Shown here: one piece after another, positions 33,400-39,558 of the stretch | Layout of the letters: each line of letters begins with the position of its first letter | Numbering within the stretch: position 1 is the stretch's first letter | DNA from: Neorhizobium tomejilense | GTDB taxonomy: Bacteria > Pseudomonadota > Alphaproteobacteria > Rhizobiales > Rhizobiaceae | DNA: 64,000 bases | Assembly (NCBI GenBank): GCA_002968845.1 | Contig: PVBG01000023.1 | Location: 1-64,000 of the forward strand | Direction: 5' to 3' | The notes under the pieces: generated by a model | Database searches by the model: none | Told to the model about the DNA's origin: nothing | Seen by the model: only the letters and a program-made list of their open reading frames with translations | Position numbers and translations under genes: made by a program

Positions 33400-34509
33400 A
33401 TGCCCGCATTCTCGCGCTTTACACCGCTGATCAGCGCCCTTCCCGCCACCGTCCCCTTCGTCGGACCCGAGGCCATCGAGCGCAATCGCGGCCTCATGGT
33501 GAAAGCTCGCATCGGCGCCAATGAAAACGGCTTCGGCCCTGCGCCTTCCGTCATCGAAGCGATCAGCGCTGCGGCGGCAAGCACCTGGAAATATGCAGAT
33601 CCGGAAAATTTCGAACTGAAGCAGGCGCTCGCCGCGCATCTCGGCTGTCAGATCAACAACATTGCCGTCGGCGAAGGCATAGACAGCCTGCTCGGGCTGA
33701 TCGTCCGGATGGTGATCGAGCCGGGCATGCCGGTCGTCACCTCGTTCGGCGCCTATCCGACGTTCAACTTCCACGTGGCCGGCCATGGCGGCCGGCTGGT
33801 GACGGTGCCTTACGTCGACGACCGCGAAAACCTCGATGGGCTGTTGGAAGCCGTTCGCCGCGAAAACGCGCCGCTGGTCTATTTCGCCAATCCCGACAAT
33901 CCGATGGGAAGCTGGTGGGATGCCGACAGCATCGTCGCTTTTGCCAAAGCGCTGCCGGAAACCTGCCTGATGATTCTCGACGAAGCCTATTGCGAGACAG
34001 GCCCGGCCGGCGCGACGCCTGATATCGCCGCCCTGATCGACCGGCCGAATATCATCCGCACCCGGACCTTCTCAAAGGCCTACGGCATGGCCGGCTCGCG
34101 GGTGGGTTATGCGATCTCGACGCCCGGCACAGCTGAAGCCTTCGACAAGATCCGCAATCACTTCGGCATGAACCGGATCGGTATCGCCTCGGCACTCGCG
34201 GCGCTGAAAGACCAGGCCTACCTCTCCCAGGTGATTGGGCAGATCAAGGCCTCGCGGGACCGGATCGCGGCCATCGCTGAAACCAACGGCCTGAAGCCGC
34301 TGGCGTCCGCCACCAATTTCGTGGCGATCGATTGCGGCCGCGACGGCGCCTATGCGCGCTCGATCGTCGATGGGCTGATGGAGCACGGGGTTTTCATCCG
34401 CATGCCGGGTGTCGCGCAGCTCAACCGCTGCATCCGCGTCAGCACAGGCCCGGAATCGGACATGGCGCTGTTCGAAGAAGCGCTGCCGAAGGTGCTGAAG
34501 AGCCTTTAG
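33400..34509 (+). CDS. PLP-dependent aminotransferase, HisC-like
   Basis: 369 residues from MPAFSRFTPLISALPATVPF. Fold type I class II: ANENGFGPAP binds substrate, PDNPMG contains Asn166, DEAY contains Asp195 and TFSKAYGMAGSRVGYA carries the Schiff-base Lys226. The closest named family is histidinol-phosphate/aromatic aminotransferase, but no his genes are nearby and rhizobia carry several HisC paralogues, so the amino acid is uncertain. Confidence 0.88.
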   Translation: MPAFSRFTPLISALPATVPFVGPEAIERNRGLMVKARIGANENGFGPAPSVIEAISAAAASTWKYADPENFELKQALAAHLGCQINNIAVGEGIDSLLGLIVRMVIEPGMPVVTSFGAYPTFNFHVAGHGGRLVTVPYVDDRENLDGLLEAVRRENAPLVYFANPDNPMGSWWDADSIVAFAKALPETCLMILDEAYCETGPAGATPDIAALIDRPNIIRTRTFSKAYGMAGSRVGYAISTPGTAEAFDKIRNHFGMNRIGIASALAALKDQAYLSQVIGQIKASRDRIAAIAETNGLKPLASATNFVAIDCGRDGAYARSIVDGLMEHGVFIRMPGVAQLNRCIRVSTGPESDMALFEEALPKVLKSL

Positions 34510-34523
34510 GCTAGACGAAAAAC

Positions 34524-34557
34524 GACCGCGCCGGCCTTGTTCCTGCCGGTCGCGGTC
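34524..34557. terminator. Weak terminator-like hairpin
   Basis: GACCGCGCCGGC pairs with GCCGGTCGCGGTC (one bulged T), just after the aminotransferase stop. It is followed only by TCAATTT, so termination strength is doubtful. Confidence 0.4.
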
Positions 34558-34697
34558 TCAATTTCCGACGATCGTCCCCGTCCAGACCGACCGTCCTGTT
34601 TCCCGATCCCTCTTGGGTGCTGTCTTTTGGATTGTTCTCCCGCCGGCCCTCTTGCGGGGCCGGTCAATTCGTCGACCACGGCGCTCCCTGAAGGCGC

Positions 34698-34964
34698 TCA
34701 GTGCATGGTCATCCATTCGCGAGCGGCGCGGAGTGCCGCGGCCAGCTGCATCTTGCTCATCGTCTGAGCGAGGTCGGCGCGCAATTCGGCGGCGCGATCG
34801 GAGCCCTTGATCGCGGCGATGTTGAGCCATTTGTGTGCGGAGATCAGATCGACGTCGCAACCACGACCGGTCGCATACATCAGGCCCATTTCGCAGAAAG
34901 TGTCGGCGCGGGTTTCGCCACCCATGGTGGCCATTCCGGAATTGTTCATTTCAAAGCGTGCCAT
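34698..34964 (-). CDS. Sel1-repeat small protein
   Basis: 88 residues from MARFEMNNSGMATMGGE. ADTFCEMGLMYATGRGCDVDLISAHKWLNIAAIKGSDRAAELRADL is a Sel1-like/TPR-type repeat (ALxxLGxxYxxGxGVxxDxxxAxxW pattern) of about 36 residues, with part of a second. It has no signal peptide, so it is likely a cytoplasmic adaptor. AGGGAT lies 10 nt before the ATG. Confidence 0.75.
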   Translation of the reverse strand: MARFEMNNSGMATMGGETRADTFCEMGLMYATGRGCDVDLISAHKWLNIAAIKGSDRAAELRADLAQTMSKMQLAAALRAAREWMTMH

Positions 34965-35501
34965 CGGTTTGATCCCTGTTAAAGCCTGTTGTTCGTCGTC
35001 TGCCCTGTTTTTTGCCCTTTCGGACTCCATCCGGATCACCGTCTTGAAGCGGCTGTTTTGATCCTTCCGGCCGGCGGTTTTTTCCGCTCGTTTGATGACT
35101 TCACTATGCGCCTAACCTTCCAAAAGACGCCTAAAAAGCATGATTAATTCAACGAAAACAAAGTTCAAACGCTTCGTAAATTTGAGTTTTTGTTAAACAT
35201 GGGATGCCTTGCATTTTAAGGAATTCGCGGAGATTTTTACGAAAAGTTTAGGAAGCGATTTAAACCGATCGCTAACTACGAATACGGTTCGGTTCGGTGA
35301 ACCTGTCTCAAGGGCTGTGGAAAACCCGGCCTTCCCGAGCGCTGAAATTCCGCCATATCGAGCCACACCCATATTTACCTTTACGTGTGCGTAAGATAAA
35401 TTTTGGCACAAGTTCGTACAGAGGGGTGCGAACTGGAGGAAACCGCGCCGTCTGTCTGCTCTCGAAGAGCTCAGCGGCGGAAGCGAAGGAGGAGAACAAT
35501 C
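34965..35501. other. Non-coding AT-rich interval
   Basis: 537 bp between the Sel1 and DUF2147 genes. AT content is clearly above that of the neighbours, mainly around 35090-35300. I see no supported gene. It should hold the promoters of both flanking genes. Confidence 0.5.
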
Positions 35502-35840
35502 ATGATGCGCAGACTGATGCTTGTTGCAGTGCTGACACTTGCCGCGACCGGAGCCCGAGCCGCAGAGCCGATCGAAGGCAATTGGAAGACCGCCAGCGGC
35601 GAGACCGCGGTGATCGGCAAATGCGGTACCGCCTATTGCGTGACGCTGAAGACCGGCAAACATTCGGGCAAGCAGATCGGCAAGCTCTCCGGCAAGGACG
35701 GCGAATATAGCGGCGAGATCACCGATCCCGCGGAGGACAAGACCTATAGCGGATCCGGATCGGTCAGCGGCAATTCGCTCAAGATGAAAGGCTGCGTCCT
35801 CGCCATCCTTTGCAAGTCGCAGACGTGGACACGCCTCTAA
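35502..35840 (+). CDS. DUF2147 exported protein
   Basis: 112 residues. GGAGGAG precedes the ATG. The signal peptide MMRRLMLVAVLTLAATGARA is followed by IEGNWKTASGETAVIGKCGTAYCVTL, the DUF2147 beta-barrel start, and SGNSLKMKGCVLAILCKSQTWTRL near the end. Four cysteines may make two disulfides. It is periplasmic; in rhizobia the family is linked to envelope or stress phenotypes, but no biochemical function is firm. Confidence 0.82.
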   Translation: MMRRLMLVAVLTLAATGARAAEPIEGNWKTASGETAVIGKCGTAYCVTLKTGKHSGKQIGKLSGKDGEYSGEITDPAEDKTYSGSGSVSGNSLKMKGCVLAILCKSQTWTRL

Positions 35841-36271
35841 GCTGATCGCCCGAATATCGTACCAGATAAGAAGTGCAGAAATGGCCGCGCCGGCAACGGC
35901 ACGGCCATTTTTGGTTTCCAACCGTCAAGAGGTGCCCGATTATTTTGCTGCGCCGCATCAAGAAAAGGCAATTTGATCACGCGAACGGCATCGATTTGGG
36001 GCGTAAAAATTCGCGAAATTTCAATGTCACAGTTTTGTGAAAATCTTGAATACCTATTGAACACTATTTATGCCACAGAAAAGCCTCGAAAAAGACATGA
36101 TTTCCGGAAAATTACACGCAGTCGGTGCAATTCCTTTCCGAACCGGATATCCTACTGATTTCACTTATTAATTATCTTACCAAATCGTAACTTAATCGAT
36201 TTATTCGTGGCTTTTTCCGAGAAATAACCACGATAAGCACGCTTTACGTGCATTTTTTCCAAGCGGTTTTC

Positions 36272-36294
36272 GCTGTCAACGTTTCGTTGACAGC
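36272..36294. promoter_or_regulatory. Perfect 10-bp inverted repeat upstream of array
   Basis: GCTGTCAACG-TTT-CGTTGACAGC. Perfect arms and a 3-nt centre, 120 bp before gene 1 of the small-protein array. There is no T run on either side, so it is more likely an operator or structured leader than a terminator. Confidence 0.6.
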
Positions 36295-36367
36295 AGTCGC
36301 CGAAATGGGGGGCTTTCGGATCGAACCGATCGGTCCGATATCAGCATCGCAAACAGAAATTCACTCT

Positions 36368-36389
36368 GGTTCGGACCCAAGACCGAACC
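36368..36389 (+). promoter_or_regulatory. Leader hairpin before array gene 1
   Basis: GGTTCGG and CCGAACC form a 7-bp stem with an 8-nt loop, ending 24 nt before the ATG at 36414 and close to the AAGGAT ribosome site. It may modulate translation. Confidence 0.45.
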
Positions 36390-36413
36390 GAACATAACCC
36401 AAGGATAAAGACA

Positions 36414-36632
36414 ATGACCAAGATCACTTCCGCATTCGCCGCAGCCCTTATCGCTTCGGTCTCGTTCGCTTCCGTCGCCCTCGCTGAAGGCGACTATTAC
36501 GAAGGTGCCTCCAAGGCTTCCGCTACCGTCGACCATGTTCAGACCGGCAGCATTGCTCAGGATCAACAGAACCAGGTCCCGGCTCCGATCGGCGGCGGCG
36601 ACTACTACGACGGCGCAAACCGCCCGAACTAA
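36414..36632 (+). CDS. Small exported GDYY protein 1 (class A)
   Basis: 72 residues. The signal peptide MTKITSAFAAALIASVSF..ALA cleaves after ALA, leaving EGDYYEGASKASATVDHVQTGSI at the N-terminus and GGGDYYDGANRPN at the C-terminus. The mature chain of ~48 residues is thus bracketed by two GDYY(E/D)G motifs around a TGSI centre. It has no cysteine. It is the first of six tandem paralogues and has its own AAGGAT ribosome site. I recognise no named family or function. Confidence 0.85.
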   Translation: MTKITSAFAAALIASVSFASVALAEGDYYEGASKASATVDHVQTGSIAQDQQNQVPAPIGGGDYYDGANRPN

Positions 36633-36718
36633 CCGCAGCTCATTCAAGATACCGAAACAATTTCCGCAGGCCAGGTCGCAAACTGAAAGCCGCGGAACAC
36701 TCTGAAGGGACTACCACC

Positions 36719-36988
36719 ATGACCAAGATCACTTCCGCTATCGCCGCAGCCCTTATCGCTTCGGCTTCCTTCGCTACCGCCGCTCTTGCTGAAGGCAACT
36801 ATTACGAAGGCGTCACTCCGCCGTCGACCGGCCAGCAGCACCCGGCAACACATCAGAAGGCCAATGGTTCGGCCAGCTACGGCTACACGGGCTCGGTCTC
36901 CAACGCCCAGGGTTCGAACCAGTCGTTCGACGGCACAGTCATCCTGAACCGTGGCGACTACTACGAAGGCGCAGTTCGTCCGAACTAA
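36719..36988 (+). CDS. Small exported GDYY protein 2 (class B)
   Basis: 89 residues. The signal peptide MTKITSAIAAALIASASF ends FATAALA. The mature part starts EGNYYEGV (the first motif has N for D), then a Gln/His-rich stretch (GQQHPATHQKANG), YGYTGSVSNAQGSNQSFDGTVILNRGDYYEGAVRPN. Class B differs from class A in the longer middle and the NQSFDGTV block. Ribosome site GAAGGGAC. Exported and cysteine-free; function unknown. Confidence 0.85.
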   Translation: MTKITSAIAAALIASASFATAALAEGNYYEGVTPPSTGQQHPATHQKANGSASYGYTGSVSNAQGSNQSFDGTVILNRGDYYEGAVRPN

Positions 36989-37075
36989 CTGCTGCTCATT
37001 CAAGACACCGAAACAATCTTCCGCAGGCCAGGTCGCAAACTGAAAGCCGCGGGTAACTCTGAAGGGACTACCACC

Positions 37076-37291
37076 ATGACCAAGATCACTTCCGCTATCG
37101 CTGCAGCCCTTATCGCTTCGGCCTCGTTCGCTTCCGTCGCTCTTGCTGAAGGCGACTACTACGAAGGCGCCTCCAAGGCTTCCGCCACCGTCGATCACGT
37201 TCAGACCGGCAGCATCGGCCAGAAGGTTGATGCCCAGAAGGCCGACGTCAACAGCGGCGACTATTTCGACGGCGCAAACCGCCCGAGCTAA
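37076..37291 (+). CDS. Small exported GDYY protein 3 (class A)
   Basis: 71 residues. The signal peptide is identical to protein 2 through residue 18 but ends FASVALA as in class A. The mature part is EGDYYEGASKASATVDHVQTGSIGQKVDAQK..SGDYFDGANRPS. It ends in Ser instead of Asn, the only member with that change. The unit length to the next gene is exactly 303 bp. Confidence 0.85.
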   Translation: MTKITSAIAAALIASASFASVALAEGDYYEGASKASATVDHVQTGSIGQKVDAQKADVNSGDYFDGANRPS

Positions 37292-37378
37292 TCGCAGCTC
37301 ATACAAGATACCGAAACAATTTCCGCAGGCCGGGTCGCAAACTTTGAAGCCGCGGAACACTCTGAAAGGACTACCACA

Positions 37379-37594
37379 ATGACCAGGATCACTTCCGCTA
37401 TCGCCGCAGCCTTCATCGCTTCGGCTTCGTTCGCTTCCGTCGCCCTCGCTGAAGGCGACTACTACGAAGGCGCCTCCAAGGCTTCCGCTGCCGTCGACCA
37501 CGTTCAGACCGGCAGCATCGGCCAGAAGGTTGATGCCCAGAAGGCCGACGTCAACAGCGGCGACTATTTCGACGGCGCAAACCGCCCGAACTAA
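37379..37594 (+). CDS. Small exported GDYY protein 4 (class A)
   Basis: 71 residues. Its mature part differs from protein 3 at only two positions (A for T in ASAAVDH, and terminal N for S), but the signal peptide has MTRITSAIAAAF, shared with protein 5 rather than with the other class A members. This points to recent duplication with exchange inside the signal peptide. 303-bp unit. Confidence 0.85.
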   Translation: MTRITSAIAAAFIASASFASVALAEGDYYEGASKASAAVDHVQTGSIGQKVDAQKADVNSGDYFDGANRPN

Positions 37595-37681
37595 CCGCAG
37601 CTCATTCAAGATACCGAAACAATCTCCGCAGGCCAGGTCGCAAACTTTGAAGCCGCGGAACACTCTGAAAGGACTACCACA

Positions 37682-37948
37682 ATGACCAGGATCACTTCCG
37701 CTATCGCCGCAGCCTTCATCGCTTCGGCTTCCTTCGCCACCGCCGCTCTCGCCGATGAAGGCGACTATTACGAAGGCGCACAGCCCACCCAGCAGGCTCA
37801 GTCCGTCCATGGCGCCCGCGTCGACAGCTTCGGCTACACCGGTTCGATCGCTCGCGCCAAGGGTTCCGACCAGTCGAACCAGTCGTTCGACGGCACCGTC
37901 ACCCTGGACCGTGGCGACTACTACGAAGGCGCAATTCGTCCGAACTAA
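37682..37948 (+). CDS. Small exported GDYY protein 5 (class B)
   Basis: 88 residues. Signal peptide MTRITSAIAAAF..FATAALA; mature DEGDYYEGAQPTQQAQSVHGARVDSFGYTGSIARAKGSDQSNQSFDGTVTLDRGDYYEGAIRPN. The class B middle contains NQSFDGTV and FGYTGSI as in protein 2. Both GDYYEG motifs are exact copies. Own AAAGGAC ribosome site. Function unknown. Confidence 0.85.
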   Translation: MTRITSAIAAAFIASASFATAALADEGDYYEGAQPTQQAQSVHGARVDSFGYTGSIARAKGSDQSNQSFDGTVTLDRGDYYEGAIRPN

Positions 37949-38034
37949 CCGCCCCCTATTCAAGACAATGAACATATGTCCGCAGGACGGGTCGCAAACT
38001 CACTGCCGCGGGCAACTCTGAAAGGCATAAGACA

Positions 38035-38289
38035 ATGACAAAGATGACTTCCGCCCTCGCCGCAGCGCTGATCGCTTCGGTTTCGTTCGCCGGTGCAGCA
38101 CTTGCTGAAGGCGACTACTACCAGGGCGCCCAGAAGACCGGACCTGCCACAACCATCGATCGCCTGAACACCGGCAGCATCGATCGCCAGGACGGCAAGC
38201 TTCCGTTCAACAATGGCGGTGGCCGCGATGACCGTGCTTCCGATCTGGACAGCGGCGATTACTACGGCGGCGTCAACCGCCCGAACTAA
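38035..38289 (+). CDS. Small exported GDYY protein 6 (diverged)
   Basis: 84 residues. Signal peptide MTKMTSALAAALIASVSFAGAALA; mature EGDYYQGAQKTGPATTIDRLNTGSIDRQDGKLPF..GGGRDDRASDLDSGDYYGGVNRPN. It keeps the bracket motifs and TGSI but has its own acidic middle, so it forms a third subclass. It is followed by a strong hairpin whose T run is on the opposite strand. Confidence 0.82.
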   Translation: MTKMTSALAAALIASVSFAGAALAEGDYYQGAQKTGPATTIDRLNTGSIDRQDGKLPFNNGGGRDDRASDLDSGDYYGGVNRPN

Positions 38290-38740
38290 CCCTGAAGTTC
38301 GTTCACCATCGATAGCCGCACAGAGCCCTGCCCGGTGCGGGATCAAACAGACAGCAAACATACGAAAAAAATGAAATACCAGCCGCGCGAGCGGCTGGTA
38401 TTCGCAGTTCATTCAAGACACCGATTGGAAAGACGGGTCGCAATCGTCTTTCCGGTGCGTGATGGCCGAACTCTGAAACCAGCCATCGAGTTCAAGATTA
38501 AGTGAAGCTTTTCCACGAATCAATCACGTTGATGCTCTTCTTCGTGAGATTTCCTGCATTTGGCGCTGCGCCGCCGGTTTCCCGCAATATTACAGGCTTT
38601 TTTGCCGTTCAAAAAAACCGCTAGTTGGCGGCTCCGCTCCATTTCTATTGGAACGATCCTCCCTTCCAGGGATTTGTACCTCGGACGGAGCGATGAACCT
38701 GTCGCTCCGCACCATGAGAACAGATGGAAAGGACAGGACA
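38290..38740. other. Non-coding interval between array genes 6 and 7
   Basis: 451 bp. It holds a 12-bp perfect hairpin (38375-38402), a degenerate copy of the array spacer from about 38403 containing an 8-bp hairpin GGAAAGAC/GTCTTTCC (38427-38453), and presumably the separate promoter of gene 7. No supported coding frame. Confidence 0.6.
38365..38402 (-). terminator. Strong hairpin with T run on minus strand
   Basis: AATACCAGCCGC/GCGGCTGGTATT, a perfect 12-bp stem with loop GCGA. Read on the minus strand it is followed by TCATTTTTTTCG, an intrinsic terminator; read on the plus strand the A run comes first. No minus-strand gene is known nearby, so it suggests an antisense transcript or a bidirectional stop. 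Confidence 0.6.
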
Positions 38741-39037
38741 ATGAGAAGCTATCTGACTTCCGGTATTGCCGCTTTTATCATTTCAGCAGGTTTTACTGGT
38801 GCAGCCATGGCGCAGGATGCCGTCTATCCTGACCCGAACGGCCTGCCGCAATCGCCGCCGACCATCCAGCAGGATCGCGGCCAGGATCGCAGTCAGGGCG
38901 TGGACACCATGTCGACCGGCAGCATCTATCCGAGCACCGGCTACATGTACAACAACAACGCGAGCGGCAACGCCGATCTCGATGGTGGACAGGATGAAGG
39001 CGACTACTACGACGGTACTCTGCGTCCGCATAATTAA
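38741..39037 (+). CDS. Small exported protein 7, distant array relative
   Basis: 98 residues from MRSYLTSGIAAFIISAGF with signal peptide ending AMAQ; AAAGGACAGGACA is the ribosome site. The mature chain is Pro/Gln/Asp-rich, lacks the N-terminal GDYYEG motif, but keeps STGSIYPSTGYMYNNN and ends DEGDYYDGTLRPHN. It is thus a diverged relative of the six-gene array, in a separate transcription unit. No cysteine. Function unknown. Confidence 0.8.
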   Translation: MRSYLTSGIAAFIISAGFTGAAMAQDAVYPDPNGLPQSPPTIQQDRGQDRSQGVDTMSTGSIYPSTGYMYNNNASGNADLDGGQDEGDYYDGTLRPHN

Positions 39038-39312
39038 GCAGTTGCTTCAAGATACCGCATCTCGCGCAGGTCGCAGCCAATGCGCGGGATGACCTCTCCA
39101 CCGACAGACCAATTTCGAAGCCGGCCCTCGCGGCCGGCTTTTTCATGAACGCAGTGCTCTGCGAGGAGCGACCGACGGAGGTCATAGACGATTCGTCGCG
39201 CATTCCGCCCCCTTTCGGCGTTAACCATTCTGAACGCTAGATGAAACCCTCTCTCAGGGCGCATTCAGCCCCGCGCCTTTATTCTGCCGTCATTGGCTTT
39301 GGGGAGAGAACC

Positions 39313-39483
39313 ATGACCATCCTTGCACGCCGCCTGACAATCGTAACGCTGAGCATGACCATTTTCGCATTCGCCTTTGCCGCGCTCGTCGCCGTTCCGG
39401 CGCGCAACGATCTGCGCGTGCATCTTGGCACCGGGGTGCCCTGCTATCATCCCGCCACGCCGAACTGCGTCGCGGCGCTTTGA
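39313..39483 (+). CDS. Small membrane or exported protein, unknown
   Basis: 56 residues from MTILARRLTIVTLSMTIFAFAFAALVAV, a single hydrophobic helix that could be an anchor or a signal peptide (possible cut near AVPA). The short tail NDLRVHLGTGVPCYHPATPNCVAAL has two Cys eight residues apart. GGGGAGAG precedes the ATG. No family recognised; it lies between array gene 7 and amn. Confidence 0.5.
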   Translation: MTILARRLTIVTLSMTIFAFAFAALVAVPARNDLRVHLGTGVPCYHPATPNCVAAL

Positions 39484-39525
39484 AAAAGTTCAGGTGTTCA
39501 ATCGGCGGGAGGCTTTCAACGTCGT

Positions 39526-39553
39526 TTGATTGTTATTGAGTTCTCTCTATAAT
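39526..39553 (+). promoter_or_regulatory. Sigma-70-type promoter of amn
   Basis: TTGATT, 16-bp spacer, TATAAT. The -10 box ends six bases before the amn ATG, so initiation near +7 would make a leaderless or nearly leaderless mRNA. Confidence 0.5.
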
Positions 39554-39558
39554 AGCGC

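Larger units (their letters stand above)
35841..36413. other. Long AT-rich leader before the small-protein array
   Basis: 573 bp without a supported gene. It is strikingly AT-rich around 35960-36260 and contains two perfect inverted repeats (listed separately) in the last 145 bp before the first array gene. It probably contains the array promoter, and possibly a transcribed leader or small RNA. Confidence 0.6.
36633..38034 (+). repeat. Five conserved ~86-nt intergenic repeats of the array
   Basis: Copies lie at 36633-36718, 36989-37075, 37292-37378, 37595-37681 and 37949-38034, directly after each of genes 1-5. Shared blocks in order: GCAGCTCATTCAAGA, ACCGAAACAAT, TCCGCAGGCC, GGGTCGCAAAC or AGGTCGCAAAC, GCCGCGG, AACTCTGAA and the ribosome site AGGACTACCAC. 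The CCGC and GCGG blocks can pair. Degenerate copies follow at about 38403-38490 and 39041-39100. The spacers are nearly as conserved as the genes. Confidence 0.8.

Noticed and set aside
36644..37975. 443-codon minus-strand ORF across the small-protein array
   Set aside because: It is antisense to genes 2-5. It stays open because gene plus spacer units are multiples of three and repeated, and its sequence is a periodic low-complexity copy of the complement. There is no ribosome site.
38741..39037. Array protein 7 as a CLE-type peptide precursor
   Set aside because: The terminal RPHN recalls the end of CLE peptides, but the rest of the motif is absent, so this match alone was not used.
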